DNA of 15,659 nucleotides from an uncultured Selenomonadales bacterium (GCA_947165405.1 CAMVAG010000020.1:1-15659); one strand, 5' to 3'; counted from the first letter of the stretch, positions 1 to 8,122 are shown. Translations and numbers: made by a program. The notes: a model not told the origin generated them from the letters alone.

Positions 1-444
1 CCGATAATCGGTCAAAGCGTCGTCATGCCCGCGCTGACTTTGACAATCGCAATGGGCGCGAAGTACACGAGGCAAATTCGCGCAGTCGTCTTGGAAGAAT
101 TGGATAAGCCGTATGTCACGGGCGCGAGGAGTCGCGGCGTCGACGAACTTACAATCTTGACAAAAAGTGTTTTGCGTTCGACGCTGATTGTAATCATCAC
201 GTTGCTTGCGCTGTCGATAGGTTCATTGCTCGGCGGCACGGCGATTGTCGAAACGATTTTCATGTGGGACGGCGTCGGCAAGATGGCAGTCGACGCAATT
301 TTAATGCGCGATTATCCGCTGATTCAAGCTTACGTCGTGTGGATGGCGATAATTTATGTGCTGGTGAATCTTGCGGCGGACTTGCTTTATCATTGGCTCG
401 ACCCGCGCACGGAAAATCAATTAGGAATTAGGAATGAGGAATGA
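1..444 (+). CDS. ABC transporter permease, DppB/OppB type (3' part only)
   Basis: This is the C-terminal 147 residues of an inner-membrane permease of the peptide/nickel ABC importer family. The reading frame is open through the left window edge, so the ATG at position 25 is not the true start. Family features are the EAA-loop region (VTGARSRGVDE, about residues 38-48), two or three hydrophobic segments, the GGTAIVETIFMWDGVGKM stretch, the RDYPLIQ motif, and the terminal YHWLDPR that normally ends these proteins. The last residues (LGIRNEE) lie beyond the usual family end and are encoded by a short repeat shared with position 11878. The partner permease starts 9 bp downstream. The solute-binding protein and the two ATPases are not in the window and would be expected upstream. 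The substrate (peptide, nickel or other) cannot be told from the sequence. Confidence 0.93.
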   Translation, partial: PIIGQSVVMPALTLTIAMGAKYTRQIRAVVLEELDKPYVTGARSRGVDELTILTKSVLRSTLIVIITLLALSIGSLLGGTAIVETIFMWDGVGKMAVDAILMRDYPLIQAYVVWMAIIYVLVNLAADLLYHWLDPRTENQLGIRNEE

Positions 445-486
445 GGAATTTAATTGCGCATTTCGCATTACGCATTACGCATTAAT
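421..486 (+). repeat. short interspersed repeat, copy A (GGAAT and GCATTAC tandem units)
   Basis: The junction of the two permease genes consists of two tandem motifs. The first is a GGAATTA/GGAATGA series (424-451) and the second a GCATTAC/GCATTTC series (457-486). The 21 bases at 424-444 recur exactly at 11878-11898, also at an operon junction. The repeat supplies the last codons and stop (442-444) of the upstream gene, a GAGG ribosome-binding sequence (443-446), and the TTG start and first eleven codons of the downstream gene. It looks like an inserted element that has been domesticated into both reading frames. No flanking target duplication could be recognised. Confidence 0.7.
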
Positions 487-1254
487 TTTGCGGCGGCAGG
501 AGCTTTGATTTTTATTGCGGTTTTCGCTCAATTCTTGACGCCTCACGACCCTTATGCGCAAAATTTATCCAATGCACTCACTCCGCCGAACGCGACGAAC
601 TTACTCGGCACCGACCGCTACGGACGCGATGTTTTGTCACGGGTTATCGTCGGCTCTCAAACGACTTTGTGCGCCTCGCTGATTTTGTTGGCGGTCATTT
701 CAAGCGTCGGAAGTTTAATCGGCGCGATATGCGGCTTTCACGGCGGGCGGCTCGATATTTTTTTTATGCGCTTGTCGGACGTGTTCCTTGCCTTCCCGCA
801 AATGGTTTTCGCAATCGCGGCGGCGGGAGCACTCGGCGGCGGTCTTTTCAATGCGGCGGCGGCTTTGGCGATAATCGGTTGGCCGAAGTACGCAAGAATT
901 TCACGCGGCTTGGTCTTGTCGATACGTTCAATGCCTTACCTCGACGCGGCGAAGATGGCGGGCTCAAGCTCGACGACGATTTTATTTAAACACGTCTTGC
1001 CGAACATCGCGGGAACAATTTTCGTGACGGCGGCTCTCGACCTCGGGACAATCATAATGGAATTGGCGGGCTTATCTTTTCTCGGATTGGGCGCAATGCC
1101 TCCGACTGCCGAATGGGGCGCAATGATGAATAACGGGCGGTCAATGTTGCAAACCGCGCCTTGGGTAATCCTCGCGCCGGGCACAGCAATTTTTATCACG
1201 GTCGCAACGTTCAATCTTCTCGGCGACAAGCTCCGCGATTTTCTCGGCAAGTGA
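454..1254 (+). CDS. ABC transporter permease, DppC/OppC type
   Basis: This is the second inner-membrane permease of a peptide/nickel-type ABC importer, 266 residues, slightly short for the family (about 270-300). Visible features are an N-terminal membrane segment (about 12-29), the extracytoplasmic motif LGTDRYGRDVLSRV (51-64), four or more further membrane segments, the EAA loop (DAAKMAG, 164-170) and the conserved AGLSFLGLGAMPPTAEWG (205-222). An in-frame TAA at 451-453 forces the start to TTG 454 or later. A GAGG at 443-446 lies 7 nt upstream, and a later start would cut into the first membrane segment. Residues 1-11 (MRISHYALRIN) are translated from the GCATTAC repeat and are unlikely to be ancestral. 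The stop codon abuts the stop codon of the convergent gene with no base between them, and no terminator is visible at this end. Confidence 0.93.
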   Translation: MRISHYALRINFAAAGALIFIAVFAQFLTPHDPYAQNLSNALTPPNATNLLGTDRYGRDVLSRVIVGSQTTLCASLILLAVISSVGSLIGAICGFHGGRLDIFFMRLSDVFLAFPQMVFAIAAAGALGGGLFNAAAALAIIGWPKYARISRGLVLSIRSMPYLDAAKMAGSSSTTILFKHVLPNIAGTIFVTAALDLGTIIMELAGLSFLGLGAMPPTAEWGAMMNNGRSMLQTAPWVILAPGTAIFITVATFNLLGDKLRDFLGK

Positions 1255-2085
1255 TTAACAATTCCCCGCGTAAACAAAATTCAAATGACGTTTGGCGACT
1301 TCGACAAGCTCATAAATTTTTTTGACGGGTGTCGGCGGAAGATTCGTGACTTTGTAGCGCGGGAAGAATCGGCTGATATGGAGCGGCACGTCTTTTGAAA
1401 TGTTCGCGAGCCACGCCGCCTCCCTGTCCATGTCCTCAATCGAATCGTTCATCGTCGGGACAATCAAAGTCGTAACTTCGACGTGACAAACCTGCGAGGC
1501 AAGCTCAATCGTCTTGCGAACGGTCTCAAAATTTCCACCGAGCAACGAATAAATTTCTTGACTGAAACCTTTTAAGTCGATATTCATTGCGTCAATCAGC
1601 GGCAAAATTTTTTTCAAGGCGGCGGGCGCAACGGTTCCGTTTGTGACGAGGACAGATTTCAAGCCGCGACTTTTTAAAAGTTCGGAAGTATCGCGAACGA
1701 ATTCATAGCTGATAAACGGCTCGTTGTAGGTGAAGGCGACGCCGATATTTTTTTGCGCGACAAGTTCTTCGGCAAGCGCGGCAAGTTGAGCGGGAAAAAT
1801 TTTTCGCGTCGGGAAAGTTGAATCCGCCATAGAAATTTCAAAGTTTTGGCAGAAGGGACAATTCAAATTGCAACCGTAGCTGCCGACGGAAAGAATCCTG
1901 CTGCCGGGAAAAAATCTGTAGAGCGGCTTCTTTTCAATCGGGTCGAGCGCAATGGAAGTTATCGCGCCGTAATTGAGCGCGGTAATTTTTTCGCCGTCGT
2001 TGATTCGCGCACGACACTTGCCGACCTCGCCGACCGCAAGCCGACAATGATGCGGGCATATCTCACAAATTTTTTTATCGCTCAT
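1255..2085 (-). CDS. radical SAM protein, AmrS / PflA-like (COG1180)
   Basis: This is a cytoplasmic radical SAM enzyme of 276 residues that resembles the AmmeMemoRadiSam family AmrS and pyruvate-formate-lyase-activating proteins. The cluster motif is C72-x3-C76-x2-C79 (GCNLNCPFCQN). Other family hallmarks are the N-terminal Cys-rich segment (CEICPHHC, then C24), DPIEKKPLYRFFPGS (48-62), TYNEP (119-123), NIDLKG (168-173) and HISRFFP (236-242). The start is ATG 2085, with GGAGGT at 2097-2092 and a 6 nt spacer; an in-frame extension upstream would lack such a site. The protein stops just after VYAGNC, whereas many AmrS proteins continue with a Cys-containing tail, so the end seems short. No Memo or AMMECR1 partner gene is nearby, so the substrate is unknown. 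A terminator separates it from the upstream nucleotidase gene. Confidence 0.88.
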   Translation of the reverse strand: MSDKKICEICPHHCRLAVGEVGKCRARINDGEKITALNYGAITSIALDPIEKKPLYRFFPGSRILSVGSYGCNLNCPFCQNFEISMADSTFPTRKIFPAQLAALAEELVAQKNIGVAFTYNEPFISYEFVRDTSELLKSRGLKSVLVTNGTVAPAALKKILPLIDAMNIDLKGFSQEIYSLLGGNFETVRKTIELASQVCHVEVTTLIVPTMNDSIEDMDREAAWLANISKDVPLHISRFFPRYKVTNLPPTPVKKIYELVEVAKRHLNFVYAGNC

Positions 2086-2116
2086 GACATTACCTCCAAA
2101 AAATTTTTTGCTTAAG

Positions 2117-2149
2117 AAAAAAATCAGGCAGGAGAAAATTTCTCTTGCC
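2117..2149 (-). terminator. rho-independent terminator after the nucleotidase gene
   Basis: Read on the minus strand, a GGCA/TGCC stem (2149-2146 with 2130-2127) continues through one weak pair into GAGA/TCTC around a short AT-rich loop. TGA and seven T residues (2123-2117) follow. It lies 30 bp past the nucleotidase stop codon. It should end most transcription before the radical SAM gene, although it may act only as a partial terminator because no clear promoter for that gene is visible between 2086 and 2116. Confidence 0.7.
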
Positions 2150-2178
2150 CTATTCATTTGCTTTGCAGTGTTGAAAAA

Positions 2179-3708
2179 TTATTTATTGTCGGGAACGGAA
2201 ACTTCCTTGAGGCGCGTGATTCTTCCGACTTCAATGCCGCTCATGCCGACTTGATTCAGATAATCCGCAAGAATTTCATCGAAGGTGCCCAGCTCGCCGA
2301 CAATCTTTAAGCCGGTCAACATCGTGTAATCGTCGCCGCCCGCTGTTTGGAAATCGGCGAGGGCAATCGTGTAAGTTTTGTTTTCGTCGAGAGGTTGTCC
2401 TCCGACAAAAATTTTTTTGACGCGGTGCTTGGCGGGCTTGGAGGGGTCGTAGCTGAAAGTCATGCCGCTCACGTCGAGGAAGCCGCCGAACGACGCGGGA
2501 TAATATTCAACCGAATGCTCCAACATTTCGCGAATCGTCGAGCCTTTAATTTCGGCAACGCGCAAAGTATTTCCGAACGGGAAGATAGCCATGGTATCGC
2601 GCCTTCTGACATCGCCTTTGGGCAAATTGGCGCGAAGACCGCCGCCGTTTATGATGGCAATATCAGACTTCGCCGCCCAACGAAAAGCATCCGCCGCGAG
2701 GTTTCCGAGTTCGGATTCGTTGCGCCTGACAAGCAAACGTTCGCTGGAAAGTTCTTTATCACTTTGAGCAACGACCACATCCAAAAGTTTTTGAGCTTTA
2801 TCATTTGCTTGAGCAAGTTCCTCTAAAATTTTTTTGTCGGGCGTCGGAGCAATCGCTTTGATTTCTTCGGCGTCGAGGAGTTCGGCTTTCTTTGAAATGA
2901 TTTTGTGATTCTCAACCTCAAGCGTCGCCTTGCCCAATCTGTATTCGTAGCAACCCGTTTGAACAATCAGCGTATCTTTAATTCTTATGCCTTCGGGCAA
3001 AACGGTGTGGCTGTGCCCGTCGACGATTAAATCTATGCCGTCGGTCTCGCGGGCAATGCGTTCGCTGGTGAATTCGCTGCTTGCGTCAACGCCCATGTGC
3101 ATGACGGCAATCAACACGTCGCATTTCGGGCGGAGCTGTTTAATCATTTCCTTCGACACCTCGACGGGATTCAAAAACTCAACCGTCGTGACGTTTTTGG
3201 GATTCGTCTTGAAAGCGGTTTCGGGCGTCGACAATCCGAACACGCCGATTTTAATTCCGTTGAGCTTGAAAATTTTGTACGGCTTGAAAAGGAGCTTGCC
3301 GTTTTTTTTGCGCACGACGTTTGCATCGAGCAGAGGGAATTTGAGTTGCTTGGCGAGCTTTTCCAACTGCGCGGAGCCGTAATTGAAATCGTGATTGCCG
3401 GCAGTCATTGCGTCGAGTCCCGCTGCGTTGAGGAGCGGCACAAGACTTTCGCCCTTGCTGATTGTTATCATCGGCATGCCGTGAAAAGTATCGCCGGCGT
3501 CAAACCAGAGTGTCGCGGGATTTTTTGCTTTGACGGTTTTAACCGCCGCCGCCATTTCCGCCAGCCCGATACTCTTGCCGTTTTCGTCTGTGTCTTGAAT
3601 GCGCGAGTGCATGTCGTTCGTGTGGAAGATAATCACTTCCGCCGCCGCGCAGATTGACATGTTCAAAAGCAACACGGCAATCAACACGCCGAAAAATTTT
3701 TTTATCAT
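2179..3708 (-). CDS. secreted 5'-nucleotidase / UshA-family metallophosphoesterase
   Basis: This is a two-domain hydrolase of 509 residues expected in the periplasm, where family members remove phosphate from nucleotides or split UDP-sugars. A signal peptide (MIKKFF, then a hydrophobic core to about residue 19, AAA-E cleavage near 23) precedes the catalytic domain. Metal-ligand motifs are HTNDMH (29-34), D70-AGDTF, GNHDF (104-108), MHMG (203-206) and GHSH (231-234). The C-terminal nucleotide-binding domain shows NGGGLR (354-359), IFPFGN (375-380) and the AGGDDY motif (456-461). The start at ATG 3708 is chosen because GGGAGG precedes it and the signal peptide begins there. C20 does not sit in a good lipobox (MSIC), so it is probably not a lipoprotein. 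It is divergent from the restriction-modification gene. Confidence 0.93.
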   Translation of the reverse strand: MIKKFFGVLIAVLLLNMSICAAAEVIIFHTNDMHSRIQDTDENGKSIGLAEMAAAVKTVKAKNPATLWFDAGDTFHGMPMITISKGESLVPLLNAAGLDAMTAGNHDFNYGSAQLEKLAKQLKFPLLDANVVRKKNGKLLFKPYKIFKLNGIKIGVFGLSTPETAFKTNPKNVTTVEFLNPVEVSKEMIKQLRPKCDVLIAVMHMGVDASSEFTSERIARETDGIDLIVDGHSHTVLPEGIRIKDTLIVQTGCYEYRLGKATLEVENHKIISKKAELLDAEEIKAIAPTPDKKILEELAQANDKAQKLLDVVVAQSDKELSSERLLVRRNESELGNLAADAFRWAAKSDIAIINGGGLRANLPKGDVRRRDTMAIFPFGNTLRVAEIKGSTIREMLEHSVEYYPASFGGFLDVSGMTFSYDPSKPAKHRVKKIFVGGQPLDENKTYTIALADFQTAGGDDYTMLTGLKIVGELGTFDEILADYLNQVGMSGIEVGRITRLKEVSVPDNK

Positions 3709-3719
3709 GAGGACACCTC

Positions 3720-3733
3720 CCAAAATATTTTGG
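3720..3733. promoter_or_regulatory. perfect 14-bp palindrome, possible operator
   Basis: CCAAAATATTTTGG is a perfect inverted repeat. It lies between the candidate -10 box (3742-3737) and the ribosome-binding site of the nucleotidase gene, on or just after the expected transcription start. A repressor bound here would block that promoter. The sequence is also related to the abundant A-tract/T-tract palindromes of this genome, so chance is possible. Confidence 0.35.
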
Positions 3734-3736
3734 AAA

Positions 3737-3765
3737 ATTATAACAGAAAATTGACGCGTCGAAAA
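3737..3765 (-). promoter_or_regulatory. candidate promoter of the nucleotidase gene
   Basis: A perfect TATAAT is present on the minus strand at 3742-3737, 29 bp upstream of the ATG at 3708. The -35 position at 17 bp spacing reads TTTTCG, which is weak. It lies back to back with the restriction-modification promoter, the two sharing an 84-bp interval. Confidence 0.5.
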
Positions 3766-3779
3766 AATTTTTTTACAAT
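3751..3779 (+). promoter_or_regulatory. sigma-70-type promoter of the restriction-modification gene
   Basis: TTGACG (3751-3756) and TACAAT (3774-3779) are separated by exactly 17 bp. Transcription would begin near 3786, at or inside the GGGGGAGG ribosome-binding sequence (3784-3791), leaving a leader of only about 13 nt before ATG 3799. Confidence 0.75.
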
Positions 3780-3798
3780 CGGCGGGGGAGGTTTTCTT

Positions 3799-6762
3799 AT
3801 GAGACTCGAAGCCGATTTTACAAATTACATTCAAAATCGTTTGGCGGCGGTGGAAATTTTTTCAGAGACGCAGAGCACTCGCAACGTTGAACTTGACGCG
3901 GCACTCAAGACCGCCTCGAAAAATCAGACGGGCAAGGCGGGCTACCCCGACCACATCGCGCTTGTTGAGGATTTTGTTTTGGTCATGGAAGATAAATCCG
4001 ATCGCTTGAAACTTGTCCTGCGCGACGGCGGAGAAATTTCTCAAAGCGTCGACGCCACGACCCACTACGCAATCAACGGCGCACTCTTCTACGCGCTCAA
4101 AATCCTCGACGCCACACGCTACAAAAAAATTTTCGCCTTCGGAAACGTCGGCGACAGCAAGCATCACATCCTCAAGCCGATTTTCATCGACGGCGACAAA
4201 AATATCACGGAGCTGCCCGAAGTCGACACCTTCAAAAATTTTACGGCGGAGAACATCGAATCTTACTATCGACGCATGGTTTTGGGCGAAGAGTCGGAGG
4301 CGGAGATTGAACTCAAAAAAATTCTTCGGCAGGCTGAAACTTTGCACGAACACCTTAGAAATTACGGAGCACTCGGCGAAACGGAAAAGCCGCGTGTCGT
4401 CTCGGCGATTCTTCTTGCTTTGGCGGAGCGCAAACACGGTTTCAACATCAATCAGCTCACCGGCGACAACGTCGAAAATGACGGCATGAAAATTTTTTCA
4501 AGAGTCGAGGCTCACCTCAAACGGGCGAACGTCCGTCCCGAAGTCAAACGCGACCAAGTCCTCGAACAATTCAGTTTGATTAAGACAAGTCCCGCCCTTA
4601 ACGCCGTCCACAAAAATCTCGGCAAGACACCGCTCAAATTTTTTACGGAGTTCATTGAGAAAAATATTTTCGACGCCGTCGTAAACAATTCGGCGGAAGA
4701 TTATCTCGGAAGATTTTACGGCGAATTCATCAGCTACAGCGGAGGCGACGGTCAAACTTTGGGTGTCGTCCTCACGCCAAGACACATCGCCGAACTTTTT
4801 TGCGAGCTTGTCGACCTCAAGCAAGACGATATTGTTTTCGACCCGTGCTGTGGGACGGCGGGCTTCCTTATCGCCGCAATGAATCACATGCTCAAAGACG
4901 CCGACGACTTCCGCAAAAAAAGTATCAAGCAAAATCAGCTTTACGGCATCGAATTGCGACCCGATATGTTCTCGACCGCAACGACCAATATGATTCTTCG
5001 CGGCGACGGTAAAAGCAATTTGACTTGCGAAGATTTTTTTGCAAAGAAAGCCGACGAACTTCAACTGCGCGGCTTGACTGTAGGTTTCATGAATCCGCCA
5101 TACTCTCAAGCGAAAAATTCTGCGACCGCTCACTTGTCCGAATTGCGTTTCGTACTTCATCTCCTCGAATCAATCATTCAAGGCGGGCGCGTTGCCGTTA
5201 TCGTTCCCGTCTCCGCAATGATTGGCAAGACTCGTGACGACAAAATTATCAAGGGCGATATTCTCCGCAGCCACACCCTCGAAGGCGTCATAAGCCTCAA
5301 CAAAAATACTTTCTATCGTATCGGAACCGTTCCTTGCATTGCGGTCTTCACGGCGGGCGAACCTCATCCGAAAAATAAAATCGTCAAGTTTATCAACTTC
5401 GAGGATGACGGCTTCGAAGTCAAGAAACATGTCGGGCTTGTCGAAACCGAACGCGCCAAAGACAAAAAATTTTATCTTCTCGATTGTTGGCGTGGAAAGA
5501 TTAAAGACGCGCCGTCAAAGTTCATGGTTGAGACGACCATTGAGCCCGCCGACGAGTGGCTCCACTCTTTCTATTACTACAACGACGAATTGCCGACCGA
5601 TAACGAAATTGATAACTCCGTTGCCGATTATCTTACCTTCGAATTCAACATGATTGCTCACGGGCGCGAATACCTCTTCCCGCGCAAAAAAAAACTTCCG
5701 CCGCTGACTGAACCGCCCCCGCTCACTTCAAAACGTTGGAAAGAATTTTTTATCGAAGATGTTTTCGAGATTAAAGCCGGCAAACGTTTAACCAAAGTTG
5801 AAATGATTGCGGGCAACACTCCGTTTATCGGCGCAAGCGATTCAAATAACGGCGTGACTGCTTTTATCGGCAATGAAAATGATTCGGCTGATGAAAATGT
5901 TCTCGGCGTCAATTATAACGGCAGCGTCGCGGAAAATTTTTATCATCCTTATCGCTCTATTTTTTCTGACGACGTGAAACGCTTCCGTTTGAAAAATTTC
6001 GACGGCAACGAGTTCGTGTATCTTTTTTTGAAAGCATCAATCCTTCAGCAGAAAAGCAAATACAATTACGGCTACAAGTTCAATGAAACACGAATGCGGC
6101 GGCAAAAAATTCTTCTGCCTGTGAATGACGCGGGCGCGCCCGATTATGCTTACATGGAAAATTACGTTCGCTTCGTCGAGGAAAAAATCTTGCAACGTTA
6201 TCGCGACTTCGTGCAAGCTGTGGACGCCGCGCAAGTTCAGCCGCTCAATGAAAAAAATTGGCGGGCGTTCGTTATCGGCGAGTTGTTCAAATTGGAAACG
6301 GGCAAGTCAAAAGGTTTGAATCACTTGGAAGAAGAGGCGGGCGGCATTTCATATTTGGGAGCGACGAATCGAAACAACGGCGTGTTGACTTTCGTAAAGC
6401 CTGACGAAAATTTTATTCAGCGAGGAAATTGCATTGCGTTTATCAGAAACGGCGAAGGCTCAATCGGCTATTCGGTTTACAAGCGCGAAGATTTTATTGC
6501 GACGAGCGACATAACCTGCGGCTACGCAAATTTTTTAAATGAATTTGTCGGCTTGTTCATAACGACGGTTGCCGATAAAGTTCGCGGGAAGTACAATTTC
6601 AATTACAAGCGGAGTGACACGCGGCTCAAGAGTGAACGCTTGATGTTGCCTGTGAACGAGGCGGGCGCACCTGACTTTGAATATATGGAGGCTTACGTAA
6701 AAAATTTGATGGCGAAAAAATATCGGAAGTACTTGGAATATCTCGACGGCGAAAATTTTTGA
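3799..6762 (+). CDS. single-chain type IIG-like restriction-modification enzyme
   Basis: This 987-residue cytoplasmic protein combines all three activities of a restriction-modification system. A PD-(D/E)xK-like nuclease site is visible as PD (50-51) and EDK (64-66). The N6-adenine methylase of the type I HsdM kind has motif I FDPCCGTAG (347-355) and motif IV NPPY (432-435). A proline-rich linker (633-642) leads to two HsdS-like target recognition domains (about 647-805 and 820-980). These are internal duplicates: RWKEFFIEDVFEIKAGK matches NWRAFVIGELFKLETGK, and LPVNDAGAPDYAYME matches LPVNEAGAPDFEYME. Two half-site domains suggest a split recognition sequence. No separate hsdR or hsdS gene is adjacent. 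The start is ATG 3799 with GGAGG 7 nt upstream. A nine-A run (5686-5694) sits at the methylase/specificity junction. Active restriction is inferred, not shown. Confidence 0.9.
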   Translation: MRLEADFTNYIQNRLAAVEIFSETQSTRNVELDAALKTASKNQTGKAGYPDHIALVEDFVLVMEDKSDRLKLVLRDGGEISQSVDATTHYAINGALFYALKILDATRYKKIFAFGNVGDSKHHILKPIFIDGDKNITELPEVDTFKNFTAENIESYYRRMVLGEESEAEIELKKILRQAETLHEHLRNYGALGETEKPRVVSAILLALAERKHGFNINQLTGDNVENDGMKIFSRVEAHLKRANVRPEVKRDQVLEQFSLIKTSPALNAVHKNLGKTPLKFFTEFIEKNIFDAVVNNSAEDYLGRFYGEFISYSGGDGQTLGVVLTPRHIAELFCELVDLKQDDIVFDPCCGTAGFLIAAMNHMLKDADDFRKKSIKQNQLYGIELRPDMFSTATTNMILRGDGKSNLTCEDFFAKKADELQLRGLTVGFMNPPYSQAKNSATAHLSELRFVLHLLESIIQGGRVAVIVPVSAMIGKTRDDKIIKGDILRSHTLEGVISLNKNTFYRIGTVPCIAVFTAGEPHPKNKIVKFINFEDDGFEVKKHVGLVETERAKDKKFYLLDCWRGKIKDAPSKFMVETTIEPADEWLHSFYYYNDELPTDNEIDNSVADYLTFEFNMIAHGREYLFPRKKKLPPLTEPPPLTSKRWKEFFIEDVFEIKAGKRLTKVEMIAGNTPFIGASDSNNGVTAFIGNENDSADENVLGVNYNGSVAENFYHPYRSIFSDDVKRFRLKNFDGNEFVYLFLKASILQQKSKYNYGYKFNETRMRRQKILLPVNDAGAPDYAYMENYVRFVEEKILQRYRDFVQAVDAAQVQPLNEKNWRAFVIGELFKLETGKSKGLNHLEEEAGGISYLGATNRNNGVLTFVKPDENFIQRGNCIAFIRNGEGSIGYSVYKREDFIATSDITCGYANFLNEFVGLFITTVADKVRGKYNFNYKRSDTRLKSERLMLPVNEAGAPDFEYMEAYVKNLMAKKYRKYLEYLDGENF

Positions 6763-6777
6763 TTTATCAAAATCTTT

Positions 6778-6806
6778 TCGAGTTTTAACATCTGCTTTTA
6801 TATAAT
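6778..6806 (+). promoter_or_regulatory. candidate aroA promoter
   Basis: A perfect TATAAT (6801-6806) is followed directly by GGGGAGG (6807-6813) and ATG 6821. The -35 position at 17 bp spacing is TCGAGT, a poor match. Transcription would start near 6813, so the leader would again be extremely short. An AT-rich near-perfect inverted repeat (6751-6779) spans the upstream stop codon and lies next to this promoter; it lacks a GC-rich stem and is a weak terminator candidate. Confidence 0.5.
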
Positions 6807-6820
6807 GGGGAGGCTTATTC

Positions 6821-8122
6821 ATGAAAAAAATTTTGCCGCTGAATCACGGACTGCGCGGCGAGTTTGAAATTCCCGGCGACAAATCAATTTCGCACCGCAG
6901 TATAATTTTATCAAGCTTGGGCGAGGCGACGGTCGAGGTTTCAAATTTTTTGGCGGGCGCGGATTGTCTGTCAACCGTCTCTTGCATGAAAGCACTCGGC
7001 GCGGAAATCAAACAGTCGGGCGAAGAATTTTTAATCAAAGGTTGCGGACTTCACGGACTGCACGAACCGGAAAATATTTTGGACGCGGGCAACTCCGGCA
7101 CGACGCTCCGATTGTTAATGGGATTGCTTGCGCCGCAAAAATTTTTGACGACATTCACGGGCGACAATTCGTTGAGGCGACGACCGATTGCAAGAGTTAT
7201 CACGCCGCTTGCCAAAATGGGGGCGTCAATCTTCGGGCGCAACGCTAACAAAAATTTACCGATAACAATTTTGCCTGCCGAAAAAAATTTTCGAGGCATA
7301 ACCTACGAAATGCCGGTAGCTTCCGCGCAAGTCAAATCGGCGATACTCTTGGCGGGTCTCTTCGCCGAAGAACCGACGACCGTCATTGAGCCTGCGCCTT
7401 CACGCGACCACACGGAAAAAATGTTGGCGGCGTTCGGAGCACGACTTGAAAAAACAGGCAATGCGATAAAAATTTTCCCGATAAAAAAACTCACCGCGCC
7501 CGAAAAAATTTCAGTGCCCGGCGATATTTCTTCGGCAGCTTATTGGATTGTCCTCGCGACAATTCTCGACGGCTCGGAGGTTATCTTGGAAAATGTCGGC
7601 GTGAACGAAACGCGCACCGGAATCCTCGACGTGCTGAAAAATATGGGCGCGAAGATTGAGCTTTTAAATGAGAGGACTTCGGGCGGAGAACGTGCTGTCG
7701 ATTTGAAAGTTGTTTCGTCGAAATTGCGCGGCGTCGAATTTGGCGGAGAAATTATCCCGCGCCTGATTGATGAAATTCCCGCGCTTGCAGTTGCCGCCGC
7801 CTTCGCCGAGGGCACGACGATTATCCGTGACGTTGCCGAGTTGCGCGTCAAGGAAACCGACAGGCTCGCGGCGATTGTCGAAGAGTTCAATAAAATATCG
7901 CCCGACACTTTCCAAGCGACGGACGACACTTTGATAATTCGCGGCGGGCGTGAAAAATTTTTCGCCGAATGCAAAACCCGCGCCGATCATCGAATGGCAA
8001 TGTCTTTGGCGATTTTCGGAGCGGCGGCTGAAGGTGTTGCGATTGACGACGAGACTTGCGTGAAAATTTCCTACCCGAATTTTTTCGACACGCTTACCTG
8101 TCAGCTTATCACTGACCACTAA
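6821..8122 (+). CDS. aroA: 3-phosphoshikimate 1-carboxyvinyltransferase (EPSP synthase)
   Basis: This cytoplasmic enzyme of the shikimate pathway joins shikimate-3-phosphate and phosphoenolpyruvate to give EPSP, the step before chorismate. The 433 residues are full length for the family. Motifs are GDKSISHR (19-26), NSGTTLRLL (91-99), SAQVK (168-172), SRDHTEKM (194-201), NETR (262-265), RVKETDR (342-348) and DHRMAM (389-394). RxHxE, GDKx, SAQxK and NxTR together are the signature set of class II EPSP synthases, the group found in many Gram-positives. No other shikimate gene is adjacent, so it appears to be expressed alone. The ATG has GGGGAGG upstream. The stop codon overlaps that of the convergent gene by 3-4 bases. 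Confidence 0.97.
   Translation: MKKILPLNHGLRGEFEIPGDKSISHRSIILSSLGEATVEVSNFLAGADCLSTVSCMKALGAEIKQSGEEFLIKGCGLHGLHEPENILDAGNSGTTLRLLMGLLAPQKFLTTFTGDNSLRRRPIARVITPLAKMGASIFGRNANKNLPITILPAEKNFRGITYEMPVASAQVKSAILLAGLFAEEPTTVIEPAPSRDHTEKMLAAFGARLEKTGNAIKIFPIKKLTAPEKISVPGDISSAAYWIVLATILDGSEVILENVGVNETRTGILDVLKNMGAKIELLNERTSGGERAVDLKVVSSKLRGVEFGGEIIPRLIDEIPALAVAAAFAEGTTIIRDVAELRVKETDRLAAIVEEFNKISPDTFQATDDTLIIRGGREKFFAECKTRADHRMAMSLAIFGAAAEGVAIDDETCVKISYPNFFDTLTCQLITDH

Noticed and set aside
421..486. CRISPR-like array
   Set aside because: The tandem units are only 7 bases and contiguous, with no spacers.
4498..5160. 220-codon minus-strand ORF inside the restriction-modification gene
   Set aside because: It is a shadow of a well-supported 987-residue protein with methylase motifs in the plus strand and has no recognisable domain.
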